DNA from: DASQZT01 sp963728965
Lineage (GTDB): Bacteria; Acidobacteriota; Terriglobia; Bryobacterales; Bryobacteraceae
Length of the DNA: 64,000 nucleotides
Direction: 5' to 3'
NCBI GenBank assembly: GCA_963728965.1
Contig: CAVSMH010000006.1
Span: 558,001 to 622,000 of the forward strand
Shown one piece after another: positions 54,201 to 62,757 of the stretch. A model generated the notes under the pieces. It did no database searches. It saw only the letters and a program-made list of their open reading frames with translations, and was not told the origin of the DNA. Made by a program: the position numbers and the translations under genes. The first letter of the stretch is position 1. Each line of letters opens with the position of its first letter.

Positions 54201-54689
54201 GGGCGGGGCAAGCGTTTGGGCAATACCAGCAATCACGTGATCTCCAGACTGATCGGCGGGTGGCAGGCACAGGCCATCTACACCGCGCAGAGCGGAGCGC
54301 CGCTGGGCTTCGGCAACGCCATTTTCCTCGGGAACCTGGCGAATGTTCCGCTTTCCGCGGGCCAGCGCGATCCGGCAAGGTGGTTCAACATCGCCTCCGG
54401 GTTCGAGCGGGATTCGGCCAAGCAGCTCGGCTCGAACATTCAGACGCTCTCGACCCGGTTCGGCGGAATCCGCGCCGATGGTCCCAACAACTGGGACCTC
54501 TCGCTGCTCAAAAACACGACCATCAAAGAATCGGTCCGCCTGCAGTTTCGAGCCGAGGCTATCAATGCGCTGAACCATCCGCAGTTCACCGCGCCCAATA
54601 CCTCGCCGACCAGCACCGCCTTTGGCGTGGTCACTGGCGAGTTCGCCTGGCCACGCGTAGTGCAGTTCGGGCTGAAAGCGTTGTTCTGA
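51225..54689 (+). pseudogene. TonB-dependent receptor-like outer-membrane protein, three deletions and one nonsense change
   Basis: About 1,150 codons, the usual size for acidobacterial Oar/TonB-dependent receptors. From the ATG at 51225 it has a signal peptide, an N-terminal carboxypeptidase-regulatory domain (GRVVDPTDAVIVDAKVEA, about residues 28-110), a plug-like domain with MVDGASNMQRGEIAYSPPPG, and a beta-barrel with repeated aromatic strands. The frame breaks after 53539 (one G missing from TTGGTG), near 53826, and at 53974-53976 (one G missing), each equal to loss of one base, and a TGG has become TGA at 54006-54008. The last frame ends FGLKALF, with the terminal Phe needed for barrel insertion. 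In its present form it would not give a full receptor. Confidence 0.85.
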
Positions 54690-54757
54690 GCACCATCGAG
54701 CTGGCCGTAGTTCGGGCGGACAGGCCCAAATCCTGTCCGCCCCCGCCCCCCCGGGAT

Positions 54758-54763
54758 TATAAT
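54758..54763 (+). promoter_or_regulatory. -10 box upstream of the PSCyt1/WD40 operon
   Basis: A perfect TATAAT with a run of C residues upstream. It precedes the GTG at 54792 by 28 bp, leaving room for a leader of about 22 nt that includes the GGGAGGGG ribosome site. The -35 region is weak. Confidence 0.5.
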
Positions 54764-54791
54764 CAATGCACTCACCGAGGGAGGGGAAAGG

Positions 54792-56099
54792 GTGCGTTGG
54801 GTATCGCTCTCGTTCGTCGCCGCGAGCTGCCTGTGTGCGGCAGAGCCCGGTTATTTCCGGGACGTCCGGCCTATCCTGCAACGCCAGTGCCAGGGCTGTC
54901 ACCAGCCCAATATGAAGTCGTCGGATCTCGACCTGACGACGTATGAAGGTCTGGCCGCGGGCGGCAAACATGGCCCGGCGCTGGCCGTAATTGTGAAGTA
55001 CCTCACCGGCGAGACGAAGCCGCAGATGCCCCTGGGGCAGCCGCCGCTGCCGCCCGATCAGATCGAGCTGGTGCGGCGCTGGGTGGCGGCCGGCGGTAAG
55101 GACGATACGCCCGCCGCGGCGCGCGAGACCCTGGCGGCCAATCGCCCGGTGGTTTATGCCCAACCTCCGGTACTGACGGCGCTGGCCTTCTCGCCCGATG
55201 GCAAGAGCCTTGCCGTGTCGGGAAATCGCGAGATCCTGATCCACTCGCTCGAAGGTAATGCGCCGCCGAGACGGCTTGGCGGGTTGTCGGAACGGATCCT
55301 CTCGCTGGCGTTCTCCCAGGATGGCTCGTTGCTGCTGGCCGGCGGCGGCACGCCCGCCCGCTTCGGCGAAATCCAGGTGTGGGACGTGCCCACCGGCAAA
55401 TTGCACCGCTCGGTCACGCTGGCGGGCGATACCGTCTTCGGAGCTTCGCTTTCGCCCGACGGCAAACGCATCGCCGCCGGATGCACCGACAACACCGTGC
55501 GCATCCTCGATGCCGATACGGGCCGCGAGCTGCACCGCATGGGCGCCCACGAGAACTGGGTCCTGGGCACGGTTTTCGGCATCGACGGCAAGCGCATTGT
55601 CTCGGTAGGCCGCGACCGCGCGGCCAAGCTCACCGACGCGGCCACGGGCGCGTTCCTCGAAAACGTCAACCTTCTGCGCGGGGAACTGGCCGCGGTGGCG
55701 CGCCATCCTTCGAAGGAAGTAGTGGTGATCGGCGGGGAAGATCGCGTGCCCTACATATATATGATGGACCGGCCGAAAAACATGATCATCGCCGATGACT
55801 CGACGCTGATCCGCAAACTCGAACGGCAGAACGGCGCCATCGCCGCGCTGGCTTGGTCGCCCGACGGCCTCCTCATCGCGGTGGGCGGCGCGGCCCCGGA
55901 AGTCAACGTGTACAACGCCGAAATCGGCGCGCGGGTGGCTGTCTGCAAAGGTCACACTGCCGGCATCTATACGGTGACGTTCAGCCCCGATAGCGCCACG
56001 CTGGCCGCGGCCGGGTTCGATGGCACCGTGCGGCTCTACGATGCCGCCCGCGGAACGCTAAAGAAGGCGTTCGTGCCGGTTCCCATGGAGCACCCATGA
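54792..56099 (+). CDS. secreted PSCyt1-type cytochrome c fused to WD40 repeats
   Basis: 435 residues from a GTG with GGGAGGGG upstream. After a signal peptide (WVSLSFVAASCLCAA) comes a planctomycete-type cytochrome c domain (FRDVRPILQRQCQGCHQP, with CQGCH as the haem site, about residues 34-38), then residues about 130-430 form a WD40 beta-propeller with repeated LAFSPDGKSLAV, LSPDGKRIAA and FSPDSATLAA blades. In related Planctomycetota/Acidobacteriota operons such proteins accompany DUF1549 and DUF1501 proteins, as here. The electron partner is unknown. The stop overlaps the next ATG. Confidence 0.85.
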   Translation: MRWVSLSFVAASCLCAAEPGYFRDVRPILQRQCQGCHQPNMKSSDLDLTTYEGLAAGGKHGPALAVIVKYLTGETKPQMPLGQPPLPPDQIELVRRWVAAGGKDDTPAAARETLAANRPVVYAQPPVLTALAFSPDGKSLAVSGNREILIHSLEGNAPPRRLGGLSERILSLAFSQDGSLLLAGGGTPARFGEIQVWDVPTGKLHRSVTLAGDTVFGASLSPDGKRIAAGCTDNTVRILDADTGRELHRMGAHENWVLGTVFGIDGKRIVSVGRDRAAKLTDAATGAFLENVNLLRGELAAVARHPSKEVVVIGGEDRVPYIYMMDRPKNMIIADDSTLIRKLERQNGAIAALAWSPDGLLIAVGGAAPEVNVYNAEIGARVAVCKGHTAGIYTVTFSPDSATLAAAGFDGTVRLYDAARGTLKKAFVPVPMEHP

Positions 56100-58195
56100 T
56101 GCGAAGCGCATGGCTCGCGGCAATCGCGGCTCAAGCCCTGTGGGCCGCGGCCCCGGTCATCACGGCATTGAATCCGCGCGGCACCGAACTCGGCCGGCCC
56201 TTCACCTTGACGGTAGTGGGCCGCAACCTGGGCGAAGGCGTTCGCCTGACTTCCACGTTGCCCGGCACGTTCACGCAGGTCGCCCTTTCCGGGGAATCGA
56301 TGCCGATGGCGGAGCCGGGCCACTCCGTTTCCTTTCTGGTGGAAGCCGGGTCCGATGCCGCGCCCGGCATCTATCCGGTGCGCATCGAAACGGCGGCAGG
56401 CATTTCCAACGTGCTGCTGTTCACGCTCGGTACTTTCCCCGAAGTGAGCGAGGAGGAGTCGCAGCCCTACTCGCGGCCCCATCGCAACGATTCCATCGAG
56501 ACCGCTGAGCCGGTGCGCGCCACGCCGGTGGTGGTGAACGGCACGCTGCGCGGCCCCGAGCGCGACGTGTTCCGGATCTCCGGCAAGGCGGGGGAGCGCC
56601 GCGTGTTCGAAGTGGAGGCGCGCCGCTGCGGATCGGCCATCGACCCGGTGATTCGAATCCTGGACGGCTCGGGCAAGCAACTGGCGCGGAGCGACGACAG
56701 CCCCGGCGCCGGGCTGGACGCGCGGATCGACTTCGCCTTCCCGCGCGAGGGCACCTACTACGTCGAAGTCACCGACGCGCGCTTCAGTACCCAGACGCAG
56801 AATTTTTACCGGCTGAAGATGGGCTCGTATCGCTACGCCGAGGGCATCTTTCCGCTGGGCGGCCGGCGCGGAGAGCAGGTGCCGGTGACCTTCTTCGGGG
56901 GTAGCGCGGCCAAGGGTGTAACAGCGAATGCCGACCTGCGAAACGTCGCCAGCCCCCGGAGCCTCGCCACGGTGGCCCTGCCGGACTCGCCCACGCTGCC
57001 CTTCGCCTTCGCGGTGAGCGACCTGCCCGAGTTGCGCGAGCCGCTGAACGGCCCCGTTCCCATTCCCTCCGTGGTCAACGGCCGCCTGGACCAGCCCGGC
57101 GAAGTGGACCGTTACCGCGTCAGCGTGGAACCCGGCCAGCGTCTGTTGTTTGAAATGCAGGCCCGCGAGCTGGGCACCTCGCGCCTGGAAGCCATCCTCA
57201 CGGTGTACGACTCCGCCGGCAAGCGGCTCGACTCCGCGGGTGACAAACCCCTCCCCGAGGATGTCTTCGCGGTGCAGGGAACCAGCCGGACCAGCAGCGA
57301 TCCGTTCCTCAACTTCAAAGTGCCGGATGGCATGCGCGAGATCATCGTCGCCGTGGAGGATCTGGCCATGCGCGGCGGTCCGCTCTACGGCTATCGCCTC
57401 ATCGTGCGGCGGCAGGCCGAAGACTTCAATCTTACTTTGGGCTCGCCCTATGTCAATATTCCGGCCGGCGGAACGGCCATCGTGAGCGTCTCCGCCGATC
57501 GCCGCGGCTACGACGGACCGATTCAGCTCACCGTTCCCAACCTCCCCAAAGGCATTCACGTGGACGGCGGCATGATCCCGCGCGAGTTCGTGACAGCGAA
57601 CAACGAACGCACCCTGAACCGCCGCGGCGTGCTGATGTTGACCGCGGAACCGGATGCGGCGCCGCCGCGCGAGATCGAAGTCTGGGGCGAAGCCATCCTC
57701 CCTGATGGCTCGGTGCTGCGCCGCCGCGCCGAGGGACTCGGCATGGTGGTGGGTGTGGCGGGCGCCACTGCGCAAGGCGTGGTGGACCGGCAGCGGCCCG
57801 TGACGGCGCCCTGGCTGGGCATGGAGCTTCCTGCCGCGCTGGCCGGGCCCGCCGTGGCGACGCTCGAAGTCCGCCAGGCCAATCTCAAACAGATGGAAGA
57901 GGGCGCACGGTACGAGTTCGAATACAAATGGATCGTACCGGGAAAGACCACGCTGCCCGACAAAGTCGGCGTAGACGTGATCGGCGCCAAAGATATTCGC
58001 GTGATCGACATGAAGTCTATGTCGCGAGGCATATCCGGGACGTTCGCCGTAACAACCACCAAGGCGACCGACCCGGGCCGTTACGACCTGTACATCAGCG
58101 CCCGCCTGAAAACGGACGATGGCGAAGAGTCCATCGTGTCTAAGCCCATTCCGTTCGAAGTGCGTGGAGGAGACACTCATGTGGCATCGAAGTAG
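56096..58195 (+). CDS. large secreted protein with PPC domains
   Basis: 699 residues with a signal peptide (AIAAQALWAAAP). An N-terminal Ig-like/IPT segment (VITALNPRGTELGRPFTLTV) is followed by two pre-peptidase C-terminal domains, each with the D-x-F/Y-R-I/V...G...Y core: RDVFRISGKAGERRVFEVEA with FPREGTYYVEV, and VDRYRVSVEPGQRLLFEMQA. The C-terminal 230 residues look all-beta (VSADRRGYDGPIQLTVPNLP). No enzyme motif is visible. It sits between the cytochrome/WD40 gene and the DUF1549 gene, with 4- and 17-bp overlaps, as in planctomycete-type operons; it probably is a surface or complex scaffold. Confidence 0.8.
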   Translation: MMRSAWLAAIAAQALWAAAPVITALNPRGTELGRPFTLTVVGRNLGEGVRLTSTLPGTFTQVALSGESMPMAEPGHSVSFLVEAGSDAAPGIYPVRIETAAGISNVLLFTLGTFPEVSEEESQPYSRPHRNDSIETAEPVRATPVVVNGTLRGPERDVFRISGKAGERRVFEVEARRCGSAIDPVIRILDGSGKQLARSDDSPGAGLDARIDFAFPREGTYYVEVTDARFSTQTQNFYRLKMGSYRYAEGIFPLGGRRGEQVPVTFFGGSAAKGVTANADLRNVASPRSLATVALPDSPTLPFAFAVSDLPELREPLNGPVPIPSVVNGRLDQPGEVDRYRVSVEPGQRLLFEMQARELGTSRLEAILTVYDSAGKRLDSAGDKPLPEDVFAVQGTSRTSSDPFLNFKVPDGMREIIVAVEDLAMRGGPLYGYRLIVRRQAEDFNLTLGSPYVNIPAGGTAIVSVSADRRGYDGPIQLTVPNLPKGIHVDGGMIPREFVTANNERTLNRRGVLMLTAEPDAAPPREIEVWGEAILPDGSVLRRRAEGLGMVVGVAGATAQGVVDRQRPVTAPWLGMELPAALAGPAVATLEVRQANLKQMEEGARYEFEYKWIVPGKTTLPDKVGVDVIGAKDIRVIDMKSMSRGISGTFAVTTTKATDPGRYDLYISARLKTDDGEESIVSKPIPFEVRGGDTHVASK

Positions 58196-60338
58196 CGTTC
58201 TGTTGCTGGCTGCGCTCCAACCGGTGGCCGCCGCGGACCTTCCGAAGGTCACCTTTCTGCGCGACGTCGCCCCTATCCTGAACAAGGTCGGCTGCACCTC
58301 CGGCCAGTGCCACGGCGCCGCCAAGGGCAAGAACGGTTTTAAGCTCTCGCTACGCGGCTACGATCCGCAGTTCGACTACGAAGCGTTGCTCTACGATCTC
58401 TCCGGCCGCCGCTTCAACCGCGCCGATCCGGCGCAGAGCCTCATGCTCACCAAGCCTACCCAGGAGGTGGCGCACGGCGGCGGGTTGCGCTTTGAGACCA
58501 GCTCCGCATACTACAAGACCATTTTCCAATGGATTGCGCACGGCGTACCTTACGGCGACCCCGCCAAAGACACGGTTCACAAGCTGACGGTCGCGCCGAA
58601 CGATATTTTCATGCAGGGGCCCGGCGAGAAGGCCACGGTGATGGTCACCGCCTCGTATGCCGATGGCAGCACGCGCGACGTGACGCGCGAGGCCATCGTG
58701 GAAAGCAACACGCCGGACCTGGCGGCCGTCAACGACGCGGCCATCCAGGGCCTGCGGATCGGCGAGGCCACGCTGCTGGTGCGCTACCAGGGCAACTTCA
58801 CCACCGTCCCGGTGACGGTCCTGAACCCCAAGCCGGGCTTCGCCTGGAAGCAACTGCCGCAGCAGAACTACATCGACCGGCTGATCGATGCCAAGCTGCA
58901 GCGGCTGAAGATACAGCCCACTCCGGCGGTGGACGATGCCGGCTTCCTGCGGCGCGTCTCGCTCGATCTTACCGGACAACTGCCGACTCCGCAGGAAGTG
59001 CGCGCGTTCCTGGCGGACCGGTCGGCGGCGAAGCGCGCCACCGTCATCGACAAGCTGATCGGCAGCCCCGCATTTGTGGACCACTGGACGCTGAAGTGGG
59101 CCGACCTGCTGCAGAACAACCGCAAGTACCTGGGGGAGAAAGGCGCCTACGAGTTCCGCGAGTGGATCCGCGAAGCTTTCGAACGGGACCGCCCCTACGA
59201 CCAGATGGTTCGCGAGATGCTGACCGCGAGCGGCAGCTCGTATGAAAACCCGGCGGCCAACTTCTACCGCGTCACGCACGACCCCAAGCCCACCATGGAG
59301 AAGACCACGCAGGTGTTCCTGGGGGTCCGCATGGTGTGCACGCAATGCCACGATCATCCCTTCGAGCGCTGGACACAGAACCAGTATTACGAGATGTCCG
59401 CGTTCTTCTCGGCGATGGCAGTGCGGCCCGGCTACGAAGTGGGCGAGGAGATCGTTTACGATCAGCGGCGGGACTTCGATATGAAGCACCCCAAAGACGG
59501 CCGGGTGATGAATCCGAAATTCATCCTGCCCGGCGCCACGCCGCCGCCTACGGATCCGAAGCTTCGCCGCATCGCCTATGCCGGCTGGCTCACGTCGCGG
59601 GACAATCCGTTCTTCGCCCGCTCCACCGTGAACCGTGTGTGGAGCTACTTCTTCGGGCGTGGCATCATCGACCCGGTGGATGACATTCGCGCGTCGAATC
59701 CGCCCAGCAATCCGGCGCTGCTCGATGCCCTCACTAAAGACTTCCTCGATCACAACTTCGACCTGCGGCAGCTCATGCGGACCATCGTCAACTCCCGCAC
59801 CTACCAGGCCGGTGTCGCCAGCAACGAGTGGAACGAAAAGGACGGCGACAACTTCTCGCACGCCCTGCCGCGCCGGCTCAGCGCCGAAGAACTGATGGAC
59901 GCGCTCGCCGAGGCGACCGGCGTGCGGCCCGAGTTTCCGGAGACGCCGCCCGATACCAACGCCGAACAGGTGGCAGACCCGCATATCGGCAAAGACGGCT
60001 TCCTGGACCTATTCGGCAGGCCGCCCCGCGAATCGTCGTGCGAATGCGAGCGGCGCAGCGATCTGAGCCTGCCGCAGGCCCTGAACCTGGTCAACGGCCG
60101 GACCATTTCGGACGCTGTCGCCGACAGCCGGGGACGCATTGCGAAAGCGGTGTTGGGCGGCAGGCCCGACCGGGAGCTGGTCGAGGACCTGTACCTCGCC
60201 ACCATGAGCCGGCCGCCGACATCCGCCGAACTCGAACGAAGCCTGAAATACGTGGAGGGCAAGCCCGGCCGCGCCGCGCGTGCGCAGGACCTGCTCTGGG
60301 CGCTGGTGAACAGCAAACCGTTTCTGTACATCTACTGA
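58179..60338 (+). CDS. DUF1549/DUF1553 family secreted protein with cytochrome-like N-terminus
   Basis: 719 residues from the ATG at 58179 with GGAGGAG upstream. Order: signal peptide, a PSCyt-like segment with a C-x3-CH pattern (CTSGQCHG), a bacterial Ig-like stretch (about residues 135-215), a DUF1549 domain (IDRLIDAKLQRL, FLRRVSLDLTGQLPTPQEV, and CTQCHDHPFERWTQNQYY with CxxCH), then DUF1553 (FARSTVNRVWSYFFGRGIIDP, RQLMRTIVNSRTYQ, RRLSAEELMDAL). Function unproven; in Planctomycetota these pair with DUF1501 proteins and are linked to polysaccharide use. Followed after 17 bp by the DUF1501 gene. Confidence 0.88.
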   Translation: MWHRSSVLLLAALQPVAAADLPKVTFLRDVAPILNKVGCTSGQCHGAAKGKNGFKLSLRGYDPQFDYEALLYDLSGRRFNRADPAQSLMLTKPTQEVAHGGGLRFETSSAYYKTIFQWIAHGVPYGDPAKDTVHKLTVAPNDIFMQGPGEKATVMVTASYADGSTRDVTREAIVESNTPDLAAVNDAAIQGLRIGEATLLVRYQGNFTTVPVTVLNPKPGFAWKQLPQQNYIDRLIDAKLQRLKIQPTPAVDDAGFLRRVSLDLTGQLPTPQEVRAFLADRSAAKRATVIDKLIGSPAFVDHWTLKWADLLQNNRKYLGEKGAYEFREWIREAFERDRPYDQMVREMLTASGSSYENPAANFYRVTHDPKPTMEKTTQVFLGVRMVCTQCHDHPFERWTQNQYYEMSAFFSAMAVRPGYEVGEEIVYDQRRDFDMKHPKDGRVMNPKFILPGATPPPTDPKLRRIAYAGWLTSRDNPFFARSTVNRVWSYFFGRGIIDPVDDIRASNPPSNPALLDALTKDFLDHNFDLRQLMRTIVNSRTYQAGVASNEWNEKDGDNFSHALPRRLSAEELMDALAEATGVRPEFPETPPDTNAEQVADPHIGKDGFLDLFGRPPRESSCECERRSDLSLPQALNLVNGRTISDAVADSRGRIAKAVLGGRPDRELVEDLYLATMSRPPTSAELERSLKYVEGKPGRAARAQDLLWALVNSKPFLYIY

Positions 60339-60355
60339 AAAAGGGGGAGAAAGCC

Positions 60356-61807
60356 ATGCTGGTAATTCCAGGTCGAAGGTGTCACACGTGCGAAGGACCG
60401 ACGCGCCGCGAGCTGCTGCGCGTGGGATCGATCGGAATGTTCGGGCTGGGCCTTGCCAACTTCCTCGGGTGGCAGAAGGCCGCCCGCGCCGCCACCAAGG
60501 CGAAGTACGCGGGCGCCCGCGGTTTCGGCAGCGCGCAATCGGTGATCATGGTGTTCCTGCAAGGCGGTCCCAGCCACATCGACATCTGGGACCCGAAGCC
60601 CGACGCTCCCGGCAATATCCGCGGCGAGTTCAAGCCGATCCCGACCAAAATTCCGGGTACGCACATCGGCGAGCACATGCCGATGATGGCCGAGGCGATC
60701 CAGAAGGCTACCCTGATCCGTTCGATGAGTTACACGCCCAACGGCCTGTTCAACCACACCGCGGCGATCTACCAGATGCTGACCGGGTACCCGCCCGACC
60801 GCGTTTCGCCTTCGGGCCAGCTGGAGCCGCCGAGCCCGGCCGATTTTCCGACCGCCGGCAGCCATGTTTCGAAGCTGAAGCCGCCCAAAGAGGCGGTGCT
60901 GCCGTTTGTCGAGATGCCGCGGCCGCTGCAGGAATCGGGCGTCATTGGTAAGGGCGGGGCAGCGGGATTTCTGGGCAAGGCTTACGATCCCTACCGCCTG
61001 TATCAGGATCCGGCCAAGCCCATCAAGACTGAGGACCTGGCGCTGCGCAAAGACATCCCGCCCGAGCGGCTGAAGGACCGTTTCGAGTTGCTCAAGGGCA
61101 TCAACGACTCCATGCCCGACCTGGAGAAGGCGCTGAAGAGCTATGCCATCGACGAATACTACGGCAAAGCGTTCGACCTCGTGCTCTCAGGCAAGGCGCG
61201 CGATGCTTTTGATCTGACGAAAGAATCCGCCAAGATGCGCGAGCGCTATGGGATGACCACCTTCGGGCAGGGCCTGCTGCTGTCGCGCCGGCTGGTGGAA
61301 GCCGGCACGCGGTTCGTGCAGATGAACTGGCCCGCGGTGGCCAACGGCAACCCCGAAGTGGACTCGTGGGATACCCACGCGGCCAACTTCGCTCCACTGA
61401 AGAATCTCCACTGCCCGAAGCTCGACCGCGGCCTTTCGGCGCTGCTCGAAGACATGGACGACCGCGGCTTGCTGAAAGAAACGCTGGTGGTCGCCATCGG
61501 CGAATTCGGCCGCTCGCCGCGCATCGGCGTCAGCACCTCCGGCAATTCGAATGCGCCCGACGGGCGGGACCACTGGCCTTACTGCTACAGCGCCGTGGTG
61601 GCGGGCTGCGGGATCGCGCGCGGCGCGCAGTACGGGCAATCCGACGAAACAGCTTCGTCGCCCAAAGACAAGCCGGTCCACCCCAATGACCTGCTGGCTT
61701 CGGTGTACTATGCCCTGGGCATCGACCCCGACATGATGGTGCTCAATCACCTGAACCAGCCCCGCGAGCTGGTGAAGGGAAAAGTGGTGGCCGACCTGTG
61801 GACCTGA
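60356..61807 (+). CDS. DUF1501 family protein, Tat-exported
   Basis: 483 residues from the ATG at 60356 with GGGGGAG upstream. A twin-arginine signal (TRRELLRVGSIGMFGLGLAN) is near the N-terminus. The body is DUF1501, an alkaline-phosphatase-superfamily-like fold: VIMVFLQGGPSHIDIWDPKP near the start, FNHTAAIYQMLTG, and VVAIGEFGRSPRI with GRDHWPYCYSAVVAGCGI at the end, where the metal-binding Asp/His would sit. Sulfatase-like hydrolysis has been suggested for the family but not shown. It overlaps the next gene by 10 bp. Confidence 0.88.
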   Translation: MLVIPGRRCHTCEGPTRRELLRVGSIGMFGLGLANFLGWQKAARAATKAKYAGARGFGSAQSVIMVFLQGGPSHIDIWDPKPDAPGNIRGEFKPIPTKIPGTHIGEHMPMMAEAIQKATLIRSMSYTPNGLFNHTAAIYQMLTGYPPDRVSPSGQLEPPSPADFPTAGSHVSKLKPPKEAVLPFVEMPRPLQESGVIGKGGAAGFLGKAYDPYRLYQDPAKPIKTEDLALRKDIPPERLKDRFELLKGINDSMPDLEKALKSYAIDEYYGKAFDLVLSGKARDAFDLTKESAKMRERYGMTTFGQGLLLSRRLVEAGTRFVQMNWPAVANGNPEVDSWDTHAANFAPLKNLHCPKLDRGLSALLEDMDDRGLLKETLVVAIGEFGRSPRIGVSTSGNSNAPDGRDHWPYCYSAVVAGCGIARGAQYGQSDETASSPKDKPVHPNDLLASVYYALGIDPDMMVLNHLNQPRELVKGKVVADLWT

Positions 61808-62595
61808 ACCCACGCTGGCTGGCGCTGTTCGCAGCCTCGGCCGCGCCGCTTTTCGCCCAGCTCGCTCCGCCTAATGAATGCGGCGTCACCCTGGGACACA
61901 TACACCTCAACGTGACCGAGCCGGAGGAGCACAGCAAGCTCTGGCTGGGGTTGCTCGGCGGCAAAGTGGCGCACGCCGGGTCCCTCGAGATGTTCCAGTT
62001 GCCCGGCATTTTCATCGTGGCCGGGAAAGGCGTCGATCCACCCTCGGCCGGGTCCGACGGATCGACCGTGAACCACTTCGGGTTTCTGGTGCCGAGCTAC
62101 TCCGACATCAAGGCGAAGCTCGCCGCCTTGGACCTCCCGCTATTCATGGACAATCCCAACAACAGGCAGGTGATCGCCGTCTTCCCGGACAAGATCCGCG
62201 TCGAGTTTACGGAGGATGCCGGGGTGCAATGCCCGGTGTTCCACCACGTCCACCTCTCCTCCGCCGCTCCGGAGAAGCTGCGCGACTGGTATGTGAGGAC
62301 GTTTGGCGCCCGGGCCGGAACCCGCGGTGCGTTCCTGGCTGCGATGATCCCCGGGGGGGAAGTGGATTTCCGCAAGGCGCCAGGTCCGCAGGCGCCCACC
62401 AAGGGGCGCGCCCTCGACCACATCGGTTTCGAAGTGCGGAACCTGGCAGCCTTCTGCCGCAAGCTACAGGCAGATGGCATCGCGTTCGACCTCACCTATC
62501 GCGAGTTGCCGCAACTGGGCGGCCTGAAGATCGCCTTCCTGACAGACCCCGAGGGGACCCGCATCGAGCTCACCGAGGGCCTCGGGTCGCACTGA
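61798..62595 (+). CDS. secreted VOC-family (glyoxalase/dioxygenase fold) protein
   Basis: 265 residues from a GTG inside the upstream gene's 3' end. Signal peptide WLALFAASAAPLFA, then two VOC modules: LGHIHLNVTEPEEHSKLWLGLLG with VNHFGFLVPSYSDIK, and FHHVHLSSAAPEKLRDWYVRTFG with LDHIGFEVRNLAAFC, ending FLTDPEGTRIELTEG. The His residues of HIHLN and HVHLS and the Glu of RIELTE fit the metal-binding positions of the fold. Glyoxalase-, dioxygenase- or epimerase-type chemistry are all possible. It is the last gene of the operon; an exported VOC enzyme with DUF1549/DUF1501 proteins is not a combination I know a function for. Confidence 0.8.
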   Translation: MDLNPRWLALFAASAAPLFAQLAPPNECGVTLGHIHLNVTEPEEHSKLWLGLLGGKVAHAGSLEMFQLPGIFIVAGKGVDPPSAGSDGSTVNHFGFLVPSYSDIKAKLAALDLPLFMDNPNNRQVIAVFPDKIRVEFTEDAGVQCPVFHHVHLSSAAPEKLRDWYVRTFGARAGTRGAFLAAMIPGGEVDFRKAPGPQAPTKGRALDHIGFEVRNLAAFCRKLQADGIAFDLTYRELPQLGGLKIAFLTDPEGTRIELTEGLGSH

Positions 62596-62757
62596 AGGCG
62601 CGTTCGTTTTTGTGGTTTGTTGGTAATGGGCTCCCGCCCGTGAAAGCCCATGAAAAACCTCCGGCATTTGCTCGATGTTTTCGCTCCTGTCAAGGCCGGG
62701 ACGAGACTGACGCTCTACTCGTGCCACGTACCTTCACGCGAAGCGCTAGAATAATGT

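Noticed and set aside
56036..58330. Long minus-strand open frame opposite the PPC protein gene
   Set aside because: It is a GC-rich antisense shadow: His/Arg/Gly-rich, no motif, and the plus-strand gene has a signal peptide, domains and coupled neighbours.
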